A stretch of DNA of 64,000 bases from Bradyrhizobium symbiodeficiens (GCF_002266465.3 NZ_CP029427.2:5396501-5460500), one strand, 5' to 3'. Positions 41,254 to 50,464 are shown, numbered from the stretch's first letter. Notes: generated from the letters alone by a model not told the origin. Translations and numbers: made by a program.

Positions 41254-42075
41254 TCAATGCGACATCAGCAGGCAGGTCGGAGCCTGCTGCAACAGGCTCT
41301 GCGTCATGCCGCCGAAAATCCATTCTCCCAGTCGGCTATGTCCATACCCGCCGGTCACGACGAGGTCGGCACCGACGTCGGCGGCCAGCCGAACGAGATA
41401 GCCTGCGTCGGGTTCCGCCGTATGCACGCGCACCTCGTGCTGGCAATTGACGCCGTGCCGCTGAAGATACCTAGCAACGTCTCGCACCCGATCACGCGCG
41501 GAATCCTGTTCGCTCGACGTGCAGATTTCGGCGATCGTGACTTGCGAAGCCCGCGTCAGAAACGGCAGTGCATCGCGAACGGCCAGTCGCGCCTCCCGGG
41601 CATCTTTCCATCCGACCACGATCCGATCACCCGACAATGTGGTGACGCCGTCCGGCACCGCAAGGATCGGACGGCCCAGCCGCAACATGGCTCCGGCCGC
41701 ATCGAGGTAGTGAGTGGATTTGGCCTTCAGCTGGCTGCGCCGCACCACGACAAGGTCCGCCGCCCTGGACTGCTCGACCAGGAATTCCGTCGGAAAGCCA
41801 ATCGCCCAACGCCATTCCACCTTTTCGCTCGGCAGGCGAACGATGCGCCTGAACCAAGCCTCCTTGGCCGAAAGAGTTGCGCGCATGCGCTCGAGATCGT
41901 CGGCGGTCGTCTGCTCGATGATCACGCCTTCGGCGACGAACGGAGGCCCTGTTGCGATGGCCGAGACGCCGAGCAGGGCTGCCCCAAAGCTGTTCGCGAC
42001 GCCTTCGGCGACGGCAATCTGCCCTTCGTCCTGCTGCTGGGAATCGACGTAGACCATGACGCTGGCAAGAGACAT
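41254..42075 (-). CDS. tandem-domain universal stress protein (UspA family)
   Basis: A 273-residue protein of two fused Usp domains. The first opens VMVYVDSQQQDEGQ and lacks a clear nucleotide-binding loop. The second ends with VVTGGYGHSRLGEWIFGGMT, the ATP-binding G-x2-G-x9-G(S/T) pattern, so one domain probably binds ATP. Two-domain Usp proteins are common targets of FNR/FixK regulators under oxygen limitation, in line with the box at 42131. It lies 173 bp upstream of ftsH on the same strand. Confidence 0.9.
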   Translation of the reverse strand: MSLASVMVYVDSQQQDEGQIAVAEGVANSFGAALLGVSAIATGPPFVAEGVIIEQTTADDLERMRATLSAKEAWFRRIVRLPSEKVEWRWAIGFPTEFLVEQSRAADLVVVRRSQLKAKSTHYLDAAGAMLRLGRPILAVPDGVTTLSGDRIVVGWKDAREARLAVRDALPFLTRASQVTIAEICTSSEQDSARDRVRDVARYLQRHGVNCQHEVRVHTAEPDAGYLVRLAADVGADLVVTGGYGHSRLGEWIFGGMTQSLLQQAPTCLLMSH

Positions 42076-42130
42076 AGCGTTGCTCCTTTGCTCGGATCAT
42101 CCCTTTATCTCGCGTTTCCCGGCTATCCCG

Positions 42131-42144
42131 TTGACGCAAATCAA
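42131..42144. promoter_or_regulatory. FixK2/FNR-like box between uspA-like and APC permease genes
   Basis: TTGACGCAAATCAA, an exact TTGA-N6-TCAA palindrome, centred 62 bp from the Usp ATG (42075) and 67 bp from the permease ATG (42205). The symmetry would let it control either or both divergent genes. Confidence 0.6.
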
Positions 42145-42204
42145 GCGGTCCTGCGGACGGTCAGTTACTGACGTCCAGTCAAGCAAGGAATCGCTTCTCG
42201 TCAG

Positions 42205-43428
42205 ATGACCGATTCATCCGTCGACATGTCAGGCAATCTGCGCCGCCGGCTCGGCCTTCCCTTGCTGGTCCTCTACGGGACCGGCATTACGATCGGCGCG
42301 GGCATCTATGTTCTGATCGGCGCCGTGGCCGGGCACGCCGGCCCATATTCCGTATGGTCGTTCCTGCTGGCAGCCTTGGTCATGGGGCTCACGGTGGCAT
42401 CCTACGCGGAGATGGCGACGCGGTATCCGGTGAGCGCCGGTGAAGCAGCCTATGTGCGAGCTGCGTTCAATTCCCGGCTGCTCTCGACGATCGTCGGGCT
42501 CCTGACATTGTGTACCGGTGTGGTCGCAGCCGGCGCAGTCACTCTGGGGAGTGTCGGCTATATCAGGCAATTCGTCGATCTACCCCCGCCAGTCATCGTC
42601 GTCGCGGTCGTCATGTCGCTGGGAGCGATCGCGGCCTGGGGGATTCTTGAATCCGTCGTGTTGGCCGGTGTGTTCACGGTCATCGAAGCCGGAGGGCTCG
42701 CATGGATCATCCTCGCAGCCATTTGGCATATGCCGTCGTTCCCCTCGGCGCTCGTTGCCTTTCCTCCGATGAACGCAGCAGCGCTCTCGGGAATTGCCTA
42801 TGCGTCCCTGCTCGCGTTCTTTGCCTTTGTCGGATTCGAGGACTTGGCGAACGTGGTTGAAGAGGCCAGGGTTCCGCACAGGGACATTCCGCGCGCCATG
42901 GTTCTCACCCTCCTGATAACATCAGTCCTCTACATTCTCATCGCTGCGATATCGATTACAGCCGTGCCGACCGATCGCCTGACCGCCTCGCCTGCTCCGC
43001 TCAGCCTGGTATTCCGCACCGTAACGGGCATGGAGCCCGTGCCGCTCAACGTGATCGCCGTCGTCGCAACGCTGAACACCGTCCTCGCCCAAATGACCAT
43101 GGCCGCGCGCGTCATTTACGGAATGTCGCGGCAAGGCGACCTGCCGCGCCTGCTATCTCGTGTCCACGCGAGCACCGGCACACCCGTGATAGCGACCGGC
43201 CTGGTCATGCTTTCCGTGATCGCCCTCGCGCTCGCATTTCCGATCGAACGACTGGCCACCGGCACCTCGGTCGCCACGCTGGCGACGTTTGCGATGGTCA
43301 ACCTGTCGCTGCTCTGCATTCGCGCGCGCCATGTCCATTCGGTCGAACGGCACGTTCGGGTCCCGATCTGGGTGCCGATCCTGGGGTTCTTGACATGTCT
43401 GACCATGATCGGGGTTGCAATCGCTTAG
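42205..43428 (+). CDS. APC-superfamily amino acid permease
   Basis: A 407-residue transporter with about eleven to twelve hydrophobic helices. GLPLLVLYGTGITIGAGIYVL is the conserved first helix of APC transporters (unwound GxGIGAG-type segment), and FFAFVGFEDLANVVEEARVP is the family's helix 6 signature with the E-E motif. It moves amino acids or amines across the inner membrane, substrate unknown. It is shorter than typical 450-500-residue members, missing part of the C-terminal helices. It diverges from the stress protein gene. Confidence 0.85.
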   Translation: MTDSSVDMSGNLRRRLGLPLLVLYGTGITIGAGIYVLIGAVAGHAGPYSVWSFLLAALVMGLTVASYAEMATRYPVSAGEAAYVRAAFNSRLLSTIVGLLTLCTGVVAAGAVTLGSVGYIRQFVDLPPPVIVVAVVMSLGAIAAWGILESVVLAGVFTVIEAGGLAWIILAAIWHMPSFPSALVAFPPMNAAALSGIAYASLLAFFAFVGFEDLANVVEEARVPHRDIPRAMVLTLLITSVLYILIAAISITAVPTDRLTASPAPLSLVFRTVTGMEPVPLNVIAVVATLNTVLAQMTMAARVIYGMSRQGDLPRLLSRVHASTGTPVIATGLVMLSVIALALAFPIERLATGTSVATLATFAMVNLSLLCIRARHVHSVERHVRVPIWVPILGFLTCLTMIGVAIA

Positions 43429-43429
43429 G

Positions 43430-43471
43430 GACCGCACTTCCCGGCCAAGGAGCGGGCTCTGTGCGGTCTTT
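43430..43471 (+). terminator. hairpin after the APC permease gene
   Basis: GACCGCAC (43430-43437) pairs with GTGCGGTC (43461-43468), followed by TTTC. The loop holds an inner CCCG/CGGG stem. It starts two bases after the permease stop and faces the end of the leftward SDR gene, so it is a likely intrinsic terminator with a short U-run. Confidence 0.55.
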
Positions 43472-43516
43472 CGCGAACAACGGATTGGGATCATCAAATG
43501 ACGAACGATACCGTCG

Positions 43517-44263
43517 CTAGCTGTAGAAGATACCTCCGTCCACGTTAAGGGCTTGGCCGGTTACAAACGCTGAATCATCGGACGCGAAAAACGCCACGGG
43601 CCCGACGACGTCTTCCGGCTGCCCGAGCCTGTGCAGGTCCGTGACCTTTTCGAAATAGGCGACCCGCTCGGGATCGCGAAGATTGTTTATCCCCATCTCC
43701 GTCATGATGATGCCCGGGCATACGGCATTGACCGTGATGCCGAAGCCTCCGAACTCCATGGACGAAACCCGGGTGAAGCCGACCACGGCCGACTTCGACG
43801 CGGCGTAGTGGGACTGTCCCGGACCGCCCGTTCGGGCCGCGAGCGAGGCAATGTTGACGATCCGTCCGTATTTGCGTTCCTTCATGTGCGGCACCAAGGC
43901 CTGGGTCATCTGGAACACGCCGCGCGTGTTGACGGCGAACGTCTGATCCCAGGTTTCGGTGGTCAATTCGTCGATGGTCGCCAGCCTGAGTATTCCCGCA
44001 TTGTTGACGAGGACGTCGACGTGCCCGAGATCCCGGACCGCTTCAGCCACGGCGCGCCTGCAATCGGCGGCGTTGCTGACGTCGCCCAGCACCGGGATGC
44101 AGCGGCGGCCAAGCTCCTTGACCTCGGAAACGGTCTCGAGGAGGACCTTCTCCTGCGCTGCGATGTCGGTCAGCGCGAGATCGTAGCCGCGCCTCGCAAG
44201 ACCAAGCGCTATCGCGCGGCCAATTCCACGGCTTGCTCCGGTCACGATCGCATGTCGGGCCAT
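43517..44263 (-). CDS. short-chain dehydrogenase/reductase (FabG-like)
   Basis: A 248-residue SDR. Cofactor motif TGASRGIG, NNAG at residue ~88, catalytic Ser in NIASLAA, YxxxK as YAASKSA, and PG at CPGIIMTEMG. The Asp-Ile (TDIA) after the second strand favours NAD(H). GGGGAG precedes the ATG. It is the last gene of the eight-gene leftward operon and probably oxidises or reduces a hydroxyl/keto group of the sugar-like substrate before the kinase/aldolase steps. Confidence 0.88.
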   Translation of the reverse strand: MARHAIVTGASRGIGRAIALGLARRGYDLALTDIAAQEKVLLETVSEVKELGRRCIPVLGDVSNAADCRRAVAEAVRDLGHVDVLVNNAGILRLATIDELTTETWDQTFAVNTRGVFQMTQALVPHMKERKYGRIVNIASLAARTGGPGQSHYAASKSAVVGFTRVSSMEFGGFGITVNAVCPGIIMTEMGINNLRDPERVAYFEKVTDLHRLGQPEDVVGPVAFFASDDSAFVTGQALNVDGGIFYS

Positions 44264-44315
44264 GTTGCGTTCTCCCCTGTCGTTCGGATGAATGTTTCTT
44301 GATGGTGTGGATGGA

Positions 44316-45314
44316 TCAGACGCGAGCCGGCTTGCGGACCGGGAGGCTGTTCATGGCCTTCACGGTCTCTTCGAACGACACGAGATTGGCGCCCGAGCCC
44401 AGCCCCGTCGCGACGATCGCGGCCGTCGCGGTCGCGAGCCTGGCGCAGTCGAGCAAGTCCCAGTCGCGCGCGAGACCGGCGATGAAACCGCCCGTGTAGG
44501 AATCGCCGCATCCCGAGGTGTCGCGAACCGCAACCTCGAACGCCGGCACCGTGAACTGACGTCCGTCACGCGTCATCACGAAAGAGCCATCGGCACCGAG
44601 AGAGATGGCGCAGGCCCCCGCTCCCCTCTCGATGAAGAACCGCGCACACGCGGCGGGATCGTCGGTTCCGACCATGGCACTGGTCTCGTCGATGCTCGGC
44701 ATGAAGAAGTCGACGTAAGGCAGCAACGGTTCGACCAGCGCCAGCGTTTCGCCTCGCGCCTGGATCAGATCGAGCGTCGTCGTGCAGCCGGCCGCTTTCG
44801 CGTCCCGCAGCAAGGCAACGGATGGCGCGCCGTCCATCGCGAGCAGGGAGCCGACCCCGCCGAGATGCAGAATCTTGCTCCGGCAAGCGGCCATTTGCGC
44901 TTCGGGCGCGATCCGCCAGCGGGCAGAAGCCCCCCTTGCGTGCATGACCGGACGCGAGCCGTCGGGCCGGATCGGCAGGATCGTGGCCGAGGTCGGGCTG
45001 CCGGCCATCCGCTCCATGAGGGAAATATCGATGCCTTCGCGCTCCAGCGCGTTCAGCATCCAGTCTGCCTTCTCGTCGGAGCCGACGGCGCCAACCGCGA
45101 GCGCCTTCAGACCGAGACGCGCGCAAGGCACAACCGTTCCGCCGGCCGTGCCTGCCACCGCGAGCCGGATTTCTTCGATCAGCAAGCGTCCGCCACCGGG
45201 CGGAATCTCGGTGACCGGGACCCCCAGAATATCCAGAATATACGTGCCGCAGACGCTGACGTCGTGAGTGTTTGCCATGAGTTCTCGCAGGAAAGTGGTT
45301 TGAGCGGGATTCAT
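44316..45314 (-). CDS. PfkB-family sugar kinase
   Basis: A 332-residue ribokinase/PfkB kinase. Signature 2 is DTSGCGDSYTGGFIAGLA, with the catalytic Asp in GCGD (usually GAGD). The N-terminal signature region reads VAGTAGGTVVPCARLGL. It phosphorylates a sugar or sugar-acid hydroxyl using ATP. The ATG at 45314 immediately follows the aldolase stop; a second ATG at 45278 gives MANTHDVSVCG and may be the real start. Kinase plus class II aldolase is the usual pair for cleaving a phosphorylated ketose or acid. Confidence 0.85.
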   Translation of the reverse strand: MNPAQTTFLRELMANTHDVSVCGTYILDILGVPVTEIPPGGGRLLIEEIRLAVAGTAGGTVVPCARLGLKALAVGAVGSDEKADWMLNALEREGIDISLMERMAGSPTSATILPIRPDGSRPVMHARGASARWRIAPEAQMAACRSKILHLGGVGSLLAMDGAPSVALLRDAKAAGCTTTLDLIQARGETLALVEPLLPYVDFFMPSIDETSAMVGTDDPAACARFFIERGAGACAISLGADGSFVMTRDGRQFTVPAFEVAVRDTSGCGDSYTGGFIAGLARDWDLLDCARLATATAAIVATGLGSGANLVSFEETVKAMNSLPVRKPARV

Positions 45315-46007
45315 CTAGCTCGGTTGCAGGGGAATCTTGAGCGCGCCGTCGTTGTCGCGCAGGCCGTACTGCCCCCACCGCTTCAGGATGCTGTCGATCT
45401 CCTCGTCCGGCAGCAGCGGAGGAGAGCCAAGCTGAAGACAACCGTGATATTGCTTGGCAAGCACCTCCACCTCCACCGCGAGCCACATCGCCTTGCGCAG
45501 GTTGGGACCTGTGGCGATCAGCCCGTGATGGGCGAGCAGGCAGGCGCGTCGATAGCGAAGCGCGTCAAGGGCCGCCTGCGACAGTTCGGCCGTGCCGTAT
45601 TGGGCGTAGGGTGCGCAGGGGATGTCGTTGCCGCCGGCGGCAGCGATCATGTAGTGAATCGCGGGGATCGCGCGATTCATGATCGCGATGATAGTGCAGA
45701 AGATCGGATGCGCGTGAACGACGGCGCCGACCTCCGGCTTCGATCTCAGGATGTCGAGGTGAAAACGCCATTCCGTCGACGGAACGTTGCCGGCCGACGC
45801 GGCCCATGAACCATCCCACTTCATGGCCACGATGTCCTCGGGCTTCATGCGGTCGTATGGAAGACCGGACGGCGTGAGCAGCATGCCGTCGTCGGTTCGA
45901 ACGCTGATGTTTCCGGACGTCCCCTGGTTGATGCCTTGCGCCGCCATCTCGCGACATGCGTCGATGACGGACTGACGAAGCTCGAGCTCTGTTTCGCGAC
46001 TGGTCAT
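45315..46007 (-). CDS. class II aldolase/adducin-family aldolase (fuculose-phosphate aldolase-like)
   Basis: A 230-residue zinc aldolase. INQGTSGNISVR is the phosphate/active-site loop, VVHAHPIFC provides two His ligands and LLAHHGLIATG the next. It resembles L-fuculose-1-phosphate or L-ribulose-5-phosphate-type enzymes and would split a phosphorylated ketose or acid into a three-carbon unit plus an aldehyde. ATG 46007 is preferred; the frame also opens at a TTG at 46043. The stop abuts the kinase start, indicating coupling. Confidence 0.88.
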   Translation of the reverse strand: MTSRETELELRQSVIDACREMAAQGINQGTSGNISVRTDDGMLLTPSGLPYDRMKPEDIVAMKWDGSWAASAGNVPSTEWRFHLDILRSKPEVGAVVHAHPIFCTIIAIMNRAIPAIHYMIAAAGGNDIPCAPYAQYGTAELSQAALDALRYRRACLLAHHGLIATGPNLRKAMWLAVEVEVLAKQYHGCLQLGSPPLLPDEEIDSILKRWGQYGLRDNDGALKIPLQPS

Positions 46008-46026
46008 GCGCTGTTCCGACTCCCGT

Positions 46027-46791
46027 TCATGTCGTTGCTCCAAGCTGAACCTGGCGGTCGACCAGCAGCCACGTGGTTCGTGCGACCGCCAACACGTCCT
46101 GTTCCGAGCTCAACAAGGCGCTCTCGGCAAAGAGCTTGCGGCCCTCCCGCCCGGTCGGCCAGGCCGTCACCACGCAACGATCGCCGGGGCGTGGCCGGCG
46201 CTCGATCCGCGCCGCCATGCGTCCGAGCAGGGCCGTCTCGTTTCCATTCAAGCCCAGGTGACGGGCACCCACGCTGCAATAGCCGGTCGGACAATCGAGG
46301 GCGGCCCAGACGAATTCGGGCGCGATATAGCCGTCCTCGCCGGACAGGCTGCCATGAGGTATCCAGGACGCTGCGAACACCACAGGCTTGCCCGGGACTG
46401 CTCCCGCCTGCACCGGACCTGCGAAGATCCGAAGACCGTCGCCATGGCCGCGCGCAGGGCCGCAGACAAAGCAGCCCGGAAGGTCGTGGGTCTGCGCGTC
46501 GTAGGGTGTTCTGGCGACCGCTTCTTCCGCCGCCTCGTAGCTCACGCCGGGAATATCCCGAACGTCCATCCTCGTTGCGGACGCCGTCGCGAGCAGCCTG
46601 TCGTTCTCGCGCAGCTCAATGGTGCCATCAGATGCGGTCAGAACGTCGAGCGGCCGCTCCAGCGGCGGTGGCGCGCGTAGCGTGACTTCGGCGTCTCCGG
46701 CGACGTGCCTTGCGACACATCCGCATACATAGCCTCCGTTGCCGGAGTTCGGCGGTCCCCGGAAGCGTCTGTCGATGACAAGCGATACCAT
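46027..46791 (-). CDS. probable hotdog-fold thioesterase-like protein
   Basis: A 254-residue protein whose start, RRFRGPPNSGNGGYVCGCVA, resembles acyl-CoA thioesterase-like hotdog proteins in actinobacteria and rhizobia. The middle has LPGCFVCGPARGHGDGLRIF with two Cys, and EFVWAALDCPTGY resembles the second hotdog helix. I take it as a two-hotdog protein acting on a CoA ester, which suits an operon with a CoA transferase; catalytic residues could not be assigned. Confidence 0.6.
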   Translation of the reverse strand: MVSLVIDRRFRGPPNSGNGGYVCGCVARHVAGDAEVTLRAPPPLERPLDVLTASDGTIELRENDRLLATASATRMDVRDIPGVSYEAAEEAVARTPYDAQTHDLPGCFVCGPARGHGDGLRIFAGPVQAGAVPGKPVVFAASWIPHGSLSGEDGYIAPEFVWAALDCPTGYCSVGARHLGLNGNETALLGRMAARIERRPRPGDRCVVTAWPTGREGRKLFAESALLSSEQDVLAVARTTWLLVDRQVQLGATT

Positions 46792-46812
46792 TGCGGTCTT
46801 CGTCCGAGGCGT

Positions 46813-47382
46813 TCAGCGGCCCATCGCAAAGAATTCGTCGTTCGGACGCATGCTGGTGACGTTGGCGAGGCGGTTCGACATCCCGAAAAATGCCGCGATG
46901 GCCGCGATGTCCCAGACGTCCTCCTCCGTGAATCCGTGTCCCTTGAGATCCCGTACGTCGACATCGTCGACCTCATAGGCGCGCGCCGAGACCTTCATTG
47001 CGAAATCGAGCATCGCCCTTTGCCGCGCGGTGATATCGGCCTTGCGATAGTTGACGGCGACCTGGTCCGCGATCTGCGGATTCTTCGCCCGCACGCGCAG
47101 GATCGCGCCGTGTGCGACGACGCAATACTGGCATTGATTGGCGCTGCTGGTCGCCACCACGATCATCTCGCGCTCGGCCTTGGTGATCGGCCCGGGCTTG
47201 TCCATCAGCGCGTCGTGATAGGCGAAGAACGCCCGAAACTCGTCCGGGCGATGCGCGAGCGTCAGGAAGACGTTGGGCACGAAACCGGACTTCTCCTGAA
47301 CCGCCTCGATCCGCGAGCGGATATCCGCAGGCAGGGTCGCGACGTCGGGGACGGGAAAGCGGCTGATGGCGGGTGCAGACAT
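46813..47382 (-). CDS. AhpD/carboxymuconolactone decarboxylase-family protein (peroxidase-related)
   Basis: A 189-residue all-helical protein of the alkylhydroperoxidase D-like 'peroxidase-related' subfamily. NQCQYCVVAHGA supplies the CxxC pair and the nearby His that form the redox/proton-relay site. Such proteins reduce peroxides with small thiols or act on CoA-bound or lactone substrates. AGGAG precedes the ATG. Fourteen bases separate it from the Mo reductase gene. Confidence 0.85.
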   Translation of the reverse strand: MSAPAISRFPVPDVATLPADIRSRIEAVQEKSGFVPNVFLTLAHRPDEFRAFFAYHDALMDKPGPITKAEREMIVVATSSANQCQYCVVAHGAILRVRAKNPQIADQVAVNYRKADITARQRAMLDFAMKVSARAYEVDDVDVRDLKGHGFTEEDVWDIAAIAAFFGMSNRLANVTSMRPNDEFFAMGR

Positions 47383-47396
47383 GTTGCAAGCTCCTG

Positions 47397-49709
47397 TTAG
47401 ACTGCCGCGAGCGCGGCGAGCGTTTCCTGATAGGCCTCGAACGCATCGCGCCGATCGGCAGCGTAGGGCTCGACCCGCACGAGGCAGGTGTGGGCCGAAC
47501 AGCCCTGGCCGAATTGAGACGTGCCGATGTCGAGCGTGAGCACGTTCGGATTGCCGGCAACCTCGAGGCCGCTATTGCCGGTCGGCGTGAACCATGCGCC
47601 GGTCGGGAGCACCAGCACGCTCCGGCGAACCTTGTCGGTGACCTCGGCCGTCGCCAGGCACTCCCCGCGGCCGTTCCAGATACGGATCGTCTGACCATCG
47701 GCGATGCCGAGAGCATCCGCGTCGTCGGGATGCAGGTGAGCCCGTTCACGGCCGTTGCGCTTCATGGCCCTGCTCGATGCGCCGGTTTCGAGCTGGCTGT
47801 GAAGACGGCCCGCCGGCTGGTGCGAGATGAGGTGCATCTGGCCGGCATCGGCGGCGTTGCCGAGCCATTCAGCCGGCTCGATCCACGCCGGATGCGAGCG
47901 ACAATCGGCATAGTCCAGCCTGGCCAGAGTCGCGCTGCCAAGCACGATCTTTCCACTTTCGGTCCTCAGCGCATGGGCCTCCGGCTCGTTGCGGAAGTCG
48001 GCAAGGAACGTCTGCTCGGCCTTGACCGGGCAGCGAGCATAGCCGGCTTCCCAGAACGCATCGAAATCAGGCATCGTGAAATCGAAGCGCTTCGAAGCGT
48101 CGCTGCGGCACTCTTCGTAGAGATGCCGGACCCAACCCATCTCGTCCCGGCCCTCGTTGAAGCGATCGGCCACTCCGAGCTTGCCTGCAATGGCGTTGAA
48201 GATATCGAAGTCGGAGCGGGATTCGCCGAGCGGCTCGATTGCCTGCTTCATCGCCAGGATGAAGTCGGAACGCCTGTTGCCGGCAAGATCGTTGCGCTCG
48301 ATCGACGTGGTCGCCGGCAGCACGATGTCCGCGCGCTGAGCCGTCGCCGTGAACATCGGATCCTGCACGATGATCGTCTCGGGCCTCGTCCAGGCGTCCG
48401 ACAGGCGATTGAGATCCTGATGATGGTGGTAAGGATTGCCGCCCGCCCAATAGACCAGCCTCGTATCCGGATAGGTGCGGAGCTCGCCTTCATAGCTGAA
48501 TGGCCGGCCGGGATTGAGCAGCATGTCGGTGATCCGCGCCACCGGGATGAAGCTGTCGATCGGTCTGGTCAGCTGTGAGATGGCCGGAGACCGGGCCAGG
48601 TTGAGCGGCGCTCCCACGCCCCCCAGGGAGCCGTAGCCGTAGCCGACGCCGCCCCCCGGCAATCCGATCTGGCCGGCAACCGACGCGAGTCCGAGCGCCG
48701 CCCAGAACGGCTGCTCGCCATGATGGGCGCGCTGCAGGCTCCAGCTCACGGTCAGCATGCTGCGCGTGTCGACCAGGCGCCTTGCGAGCCCTGCGACCTT
48801 CTCCGCATCGAGGCCGCAGATGCCCGCAGCCCAAACCGCCTCCTTGCGGACGCCATCCGCCTCGCCTTCGAGATAGCGAAGCAGGCGATCCGCGCCGCTG
48901 GTGCAGCGCGCCAGGAAATCCCTGTCGTGCCGGCCCGCCTTCACGATCTCGCCGGCAAGGCCGAGCATCAGCGCAGTGTCGGTGTTCGGGCGGATCGGCC
49001 ACCATTCGGCGTTGACCCAGTCTGGCAGATCGTCCTTCAGCGGCGAGACATGAATCACCTTGACGCCGCGCGCGACGATTTTCCTGAGATAGGTTTCAAG
49101 TCGGTGGCTGCCGATTCCGCCGGCCTCGTTCTGCGCGGTTCGCGGCGAGAGCGCGCCGAACACCACCAGCGTTTCGGTGTGCTGCGCGATGGTGTCGAGC
49201 GTGTTCGCGCGGCCGCCGCATGCATCGTCGCTGCCCAGCGTGTGCCGCAGGATCACGGGACCTGCCGCGATCGAATAGGTGTCGACATGCCTGGTGAAGC
49301 CGCCAACCAGGTTGAGCATGCGCTTCAGAAGCGACGAGGCGTGGTGCAGGCGGCCCGAGTTGGTCCAACCGTAGGAGCCGGCGAATATCGACGCATTGCC
49401 GAAGGTGCCGGCGACGCGGCGCACTTCATCCGACACCAGCGTCGTTGCCTCGTCCCAGCTGACCGGCACGAACTTCTCCCGGCCACGGCCCCGGCGGTCG
49501 CTCTTCTCGCGCTTGTCCAGCCAGCCGGAACGGACCATCGGTCGCAGAACGCGGCGCGCCGGGTTCGCCCATTCGGCGACAGAATGGATGATCGGGGAAG
49601 GAGCCGGATCGTGCTCGAACGGCTCGACGCCCACGATGCGATTGTCCTCGACGAGGATCGTATACGCACCCCAATGGCTGCAGTGCGGGACCCGCTTGAC
49701 CTCGCTCAT
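47397..49709 (-). CDS. molybdopterin oxidoreductase, DMSO reductase family, paralogue 2
   Basis: A 770-residue bis-MGD enzyme related to the gene at 10854-13178 over its full length. FAGSYGWTNSGRLHHASS matches the Ser-ligand region of DMSO/TMAO/biotin sulfoxide reductases, YWAGGNPYHHHQDLNRL is nearly identical to its paralogue, and the C-terminal domain has TGNSGLEVAGNPNVLTLDIG. No N-terminal Cys motif and no Tat signal are present, so it should be cytoplasmic and free of Fe-S. Its ATG overlaps the stop of the CoA-transferase B gene (ATGA). The operon suggests that it reduces or hydroxylates the imported compound or an intermediate; the substrate is unknown. Confidence 0.85.
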   Translation of the reverse strand: MSEVKRVPHCSHWGAYTILVEDNRIVGVEPFEHDPAPSPIIHSVAEWANPARRVLRPMVRSGWLDKREKSDRRGRGREKFVPVSWDEATTLVSDEVRRVAGTFGNASIFAGSYGWTNSGRLHHASSLLKRMLNLVGGFTRHVDTYSIAAGPVILRHTLGSDDACGGRANTLDTIAQHTETLVVFGALSPRTAQNEAGGIGSHRLETYLRKIVARGVKVIHVSPLKDDLPDWVNAEWWPIRPNTDTALMLGLAGEIVKAGRHDRDFLARCTSGADRLLRYLEGEADGVRKEAVWAAGICGLDAEKVAGLARRLVDTRSMLTVSWSLQRAHHGEQPFWAALGLASVAGQIGLPGGGVGYGYGSLGGVGAPLNLARSPAISQLTRPIDSFIPVARITDMLLNPGRPFSYEGELRTYPDTRLVYWAGGNPYHHHQDLNRLSDAWTRPETIIVQDPMFTATAQRADIVLPATTSIERNDLAGNRRSDFILAMKQAIEPLGESRSDFDIFNAIAGKLGVADRFNEGRDEMGWVRHLYEECRSDASKRFDFTMPDFDAFWEAGYARCPVKAEQTFLADFRNEPEAHALRTESGKIVLGSATLARLDYADCRSHPAWIEPAEWLGNAADAGQMHLISHQPAGRLHSQLETGASSRAMKRNGRERAHLHPDDADALGIADGQTIRIWNGRGECLATAEVTDKVRRSVLVLPTGAWFTPTGNSGLEVAGNPNVLTLDIGTSQFGQGCSAHTCLVRVEPYAADRRDAFEAYQETLAALAAV

Positions 49710-50464
49710 GCGTCAACCGTCCCAAGCTCGCGCCGCATCTGCGCGGCGAATTCGGGATAGGTCTCGGCGAGTTCGTCGAACACGCGGCTGCGGAGCAGGT
49801 CGAGTGTCGCTCGATCAGGCAGCGCGGTCTGCCGCGGCTCGGCGTCATGGGCGAACCGAAAACCGGTCGCCTCCTTGATCTCCGCGAGATCATGCCCGGG
49901 ATGGACGCTCTCCAGCTCGAAGCCCGGCCGCGTCTTGTCGAAGCGGAAGAGGCCTTTGCCGGTCAGCAGGGCGATAGGACCGCCGCTCCGGAAAACCCCG
50001 TCCGGACTGACACCCGGCGCACTGATGAAGTCCACCTTCTCGACGAAAACACGCGGCGTATGCTCCTCCCGGAACAGGATGACGCGCGGTACGACGAAAT
50101 AGAGATAGGCCGACCCGAACGAGCCGGGCCAGCGCACGCTCGATCGCGGATAATCCCCGGCGCCGACGAGGTTCACGTTGCCGAAGCCGTCGATCTGGCC
50201 ACCGCCGAGGAAGAACGCATCGATTCGGCCCTGCCCCGCGCAATCGAACAGTTCCGCCGAACCGTTGGTGAAGAAATTGTGCTCGACGGAGCCGAGAATG
50301 GAGATGCGTGGACCGACGGCGCCCTCCGCCTCCTTCATTGCACGCAGCAGCATCGCGCCGGCGGCGGGAATCGGAGACGAGGCGCCGACCGCGACATGCC
50401 TGACGCCATCGAGCAGCCGTGCGATCGTGCAGATCAGCACTTCGCGAGGGAGGACCTCGGCCAT
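49706..50464 (-). CDS. CoA transferase subunit B (glutaconate CoA-transferase-like)
   Basis: A 252-residue beta subunit of a family I CoA transferase. SSPIPAAGAMLLRAM and GSVEHNFFTNGSAELFDCAGQ lie in the usual active-site half, and FFLGGGQIDGFGNVN is the conserved glycine-rich motif. The Glu of GSVEHN is a candidate for the covalent-CoA glutamate but should be checked by alignment. Start ATG 50464 overlaps the subunit A stop (TGATG). It moves CoA from an acyl-CoA to the free acid substrate. Confidence 0.82.
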   Translation of the reverse strand: MAEVLPREVLICTIARLLDGVRHVAVGASSPIPAAGAMLLRAMKEAEGAVGPRISILGSVEHNFFTNGSAELFDCAGQGRIDAFFLGGGQIDGFGNVNLVGAGDYPRSSVRWPGSFGSAYLYFVVPRVILFREEHTPRVFVEKVDFISAPGVSPDGVFRSGGPIALLTGKGLFRFDKTRPGFELESVHPGHDLAEIKEATGFRFAHDAEPRQTALPDRATLDLLRSRVFDELAETYPEFAAQMRRELGTVDA

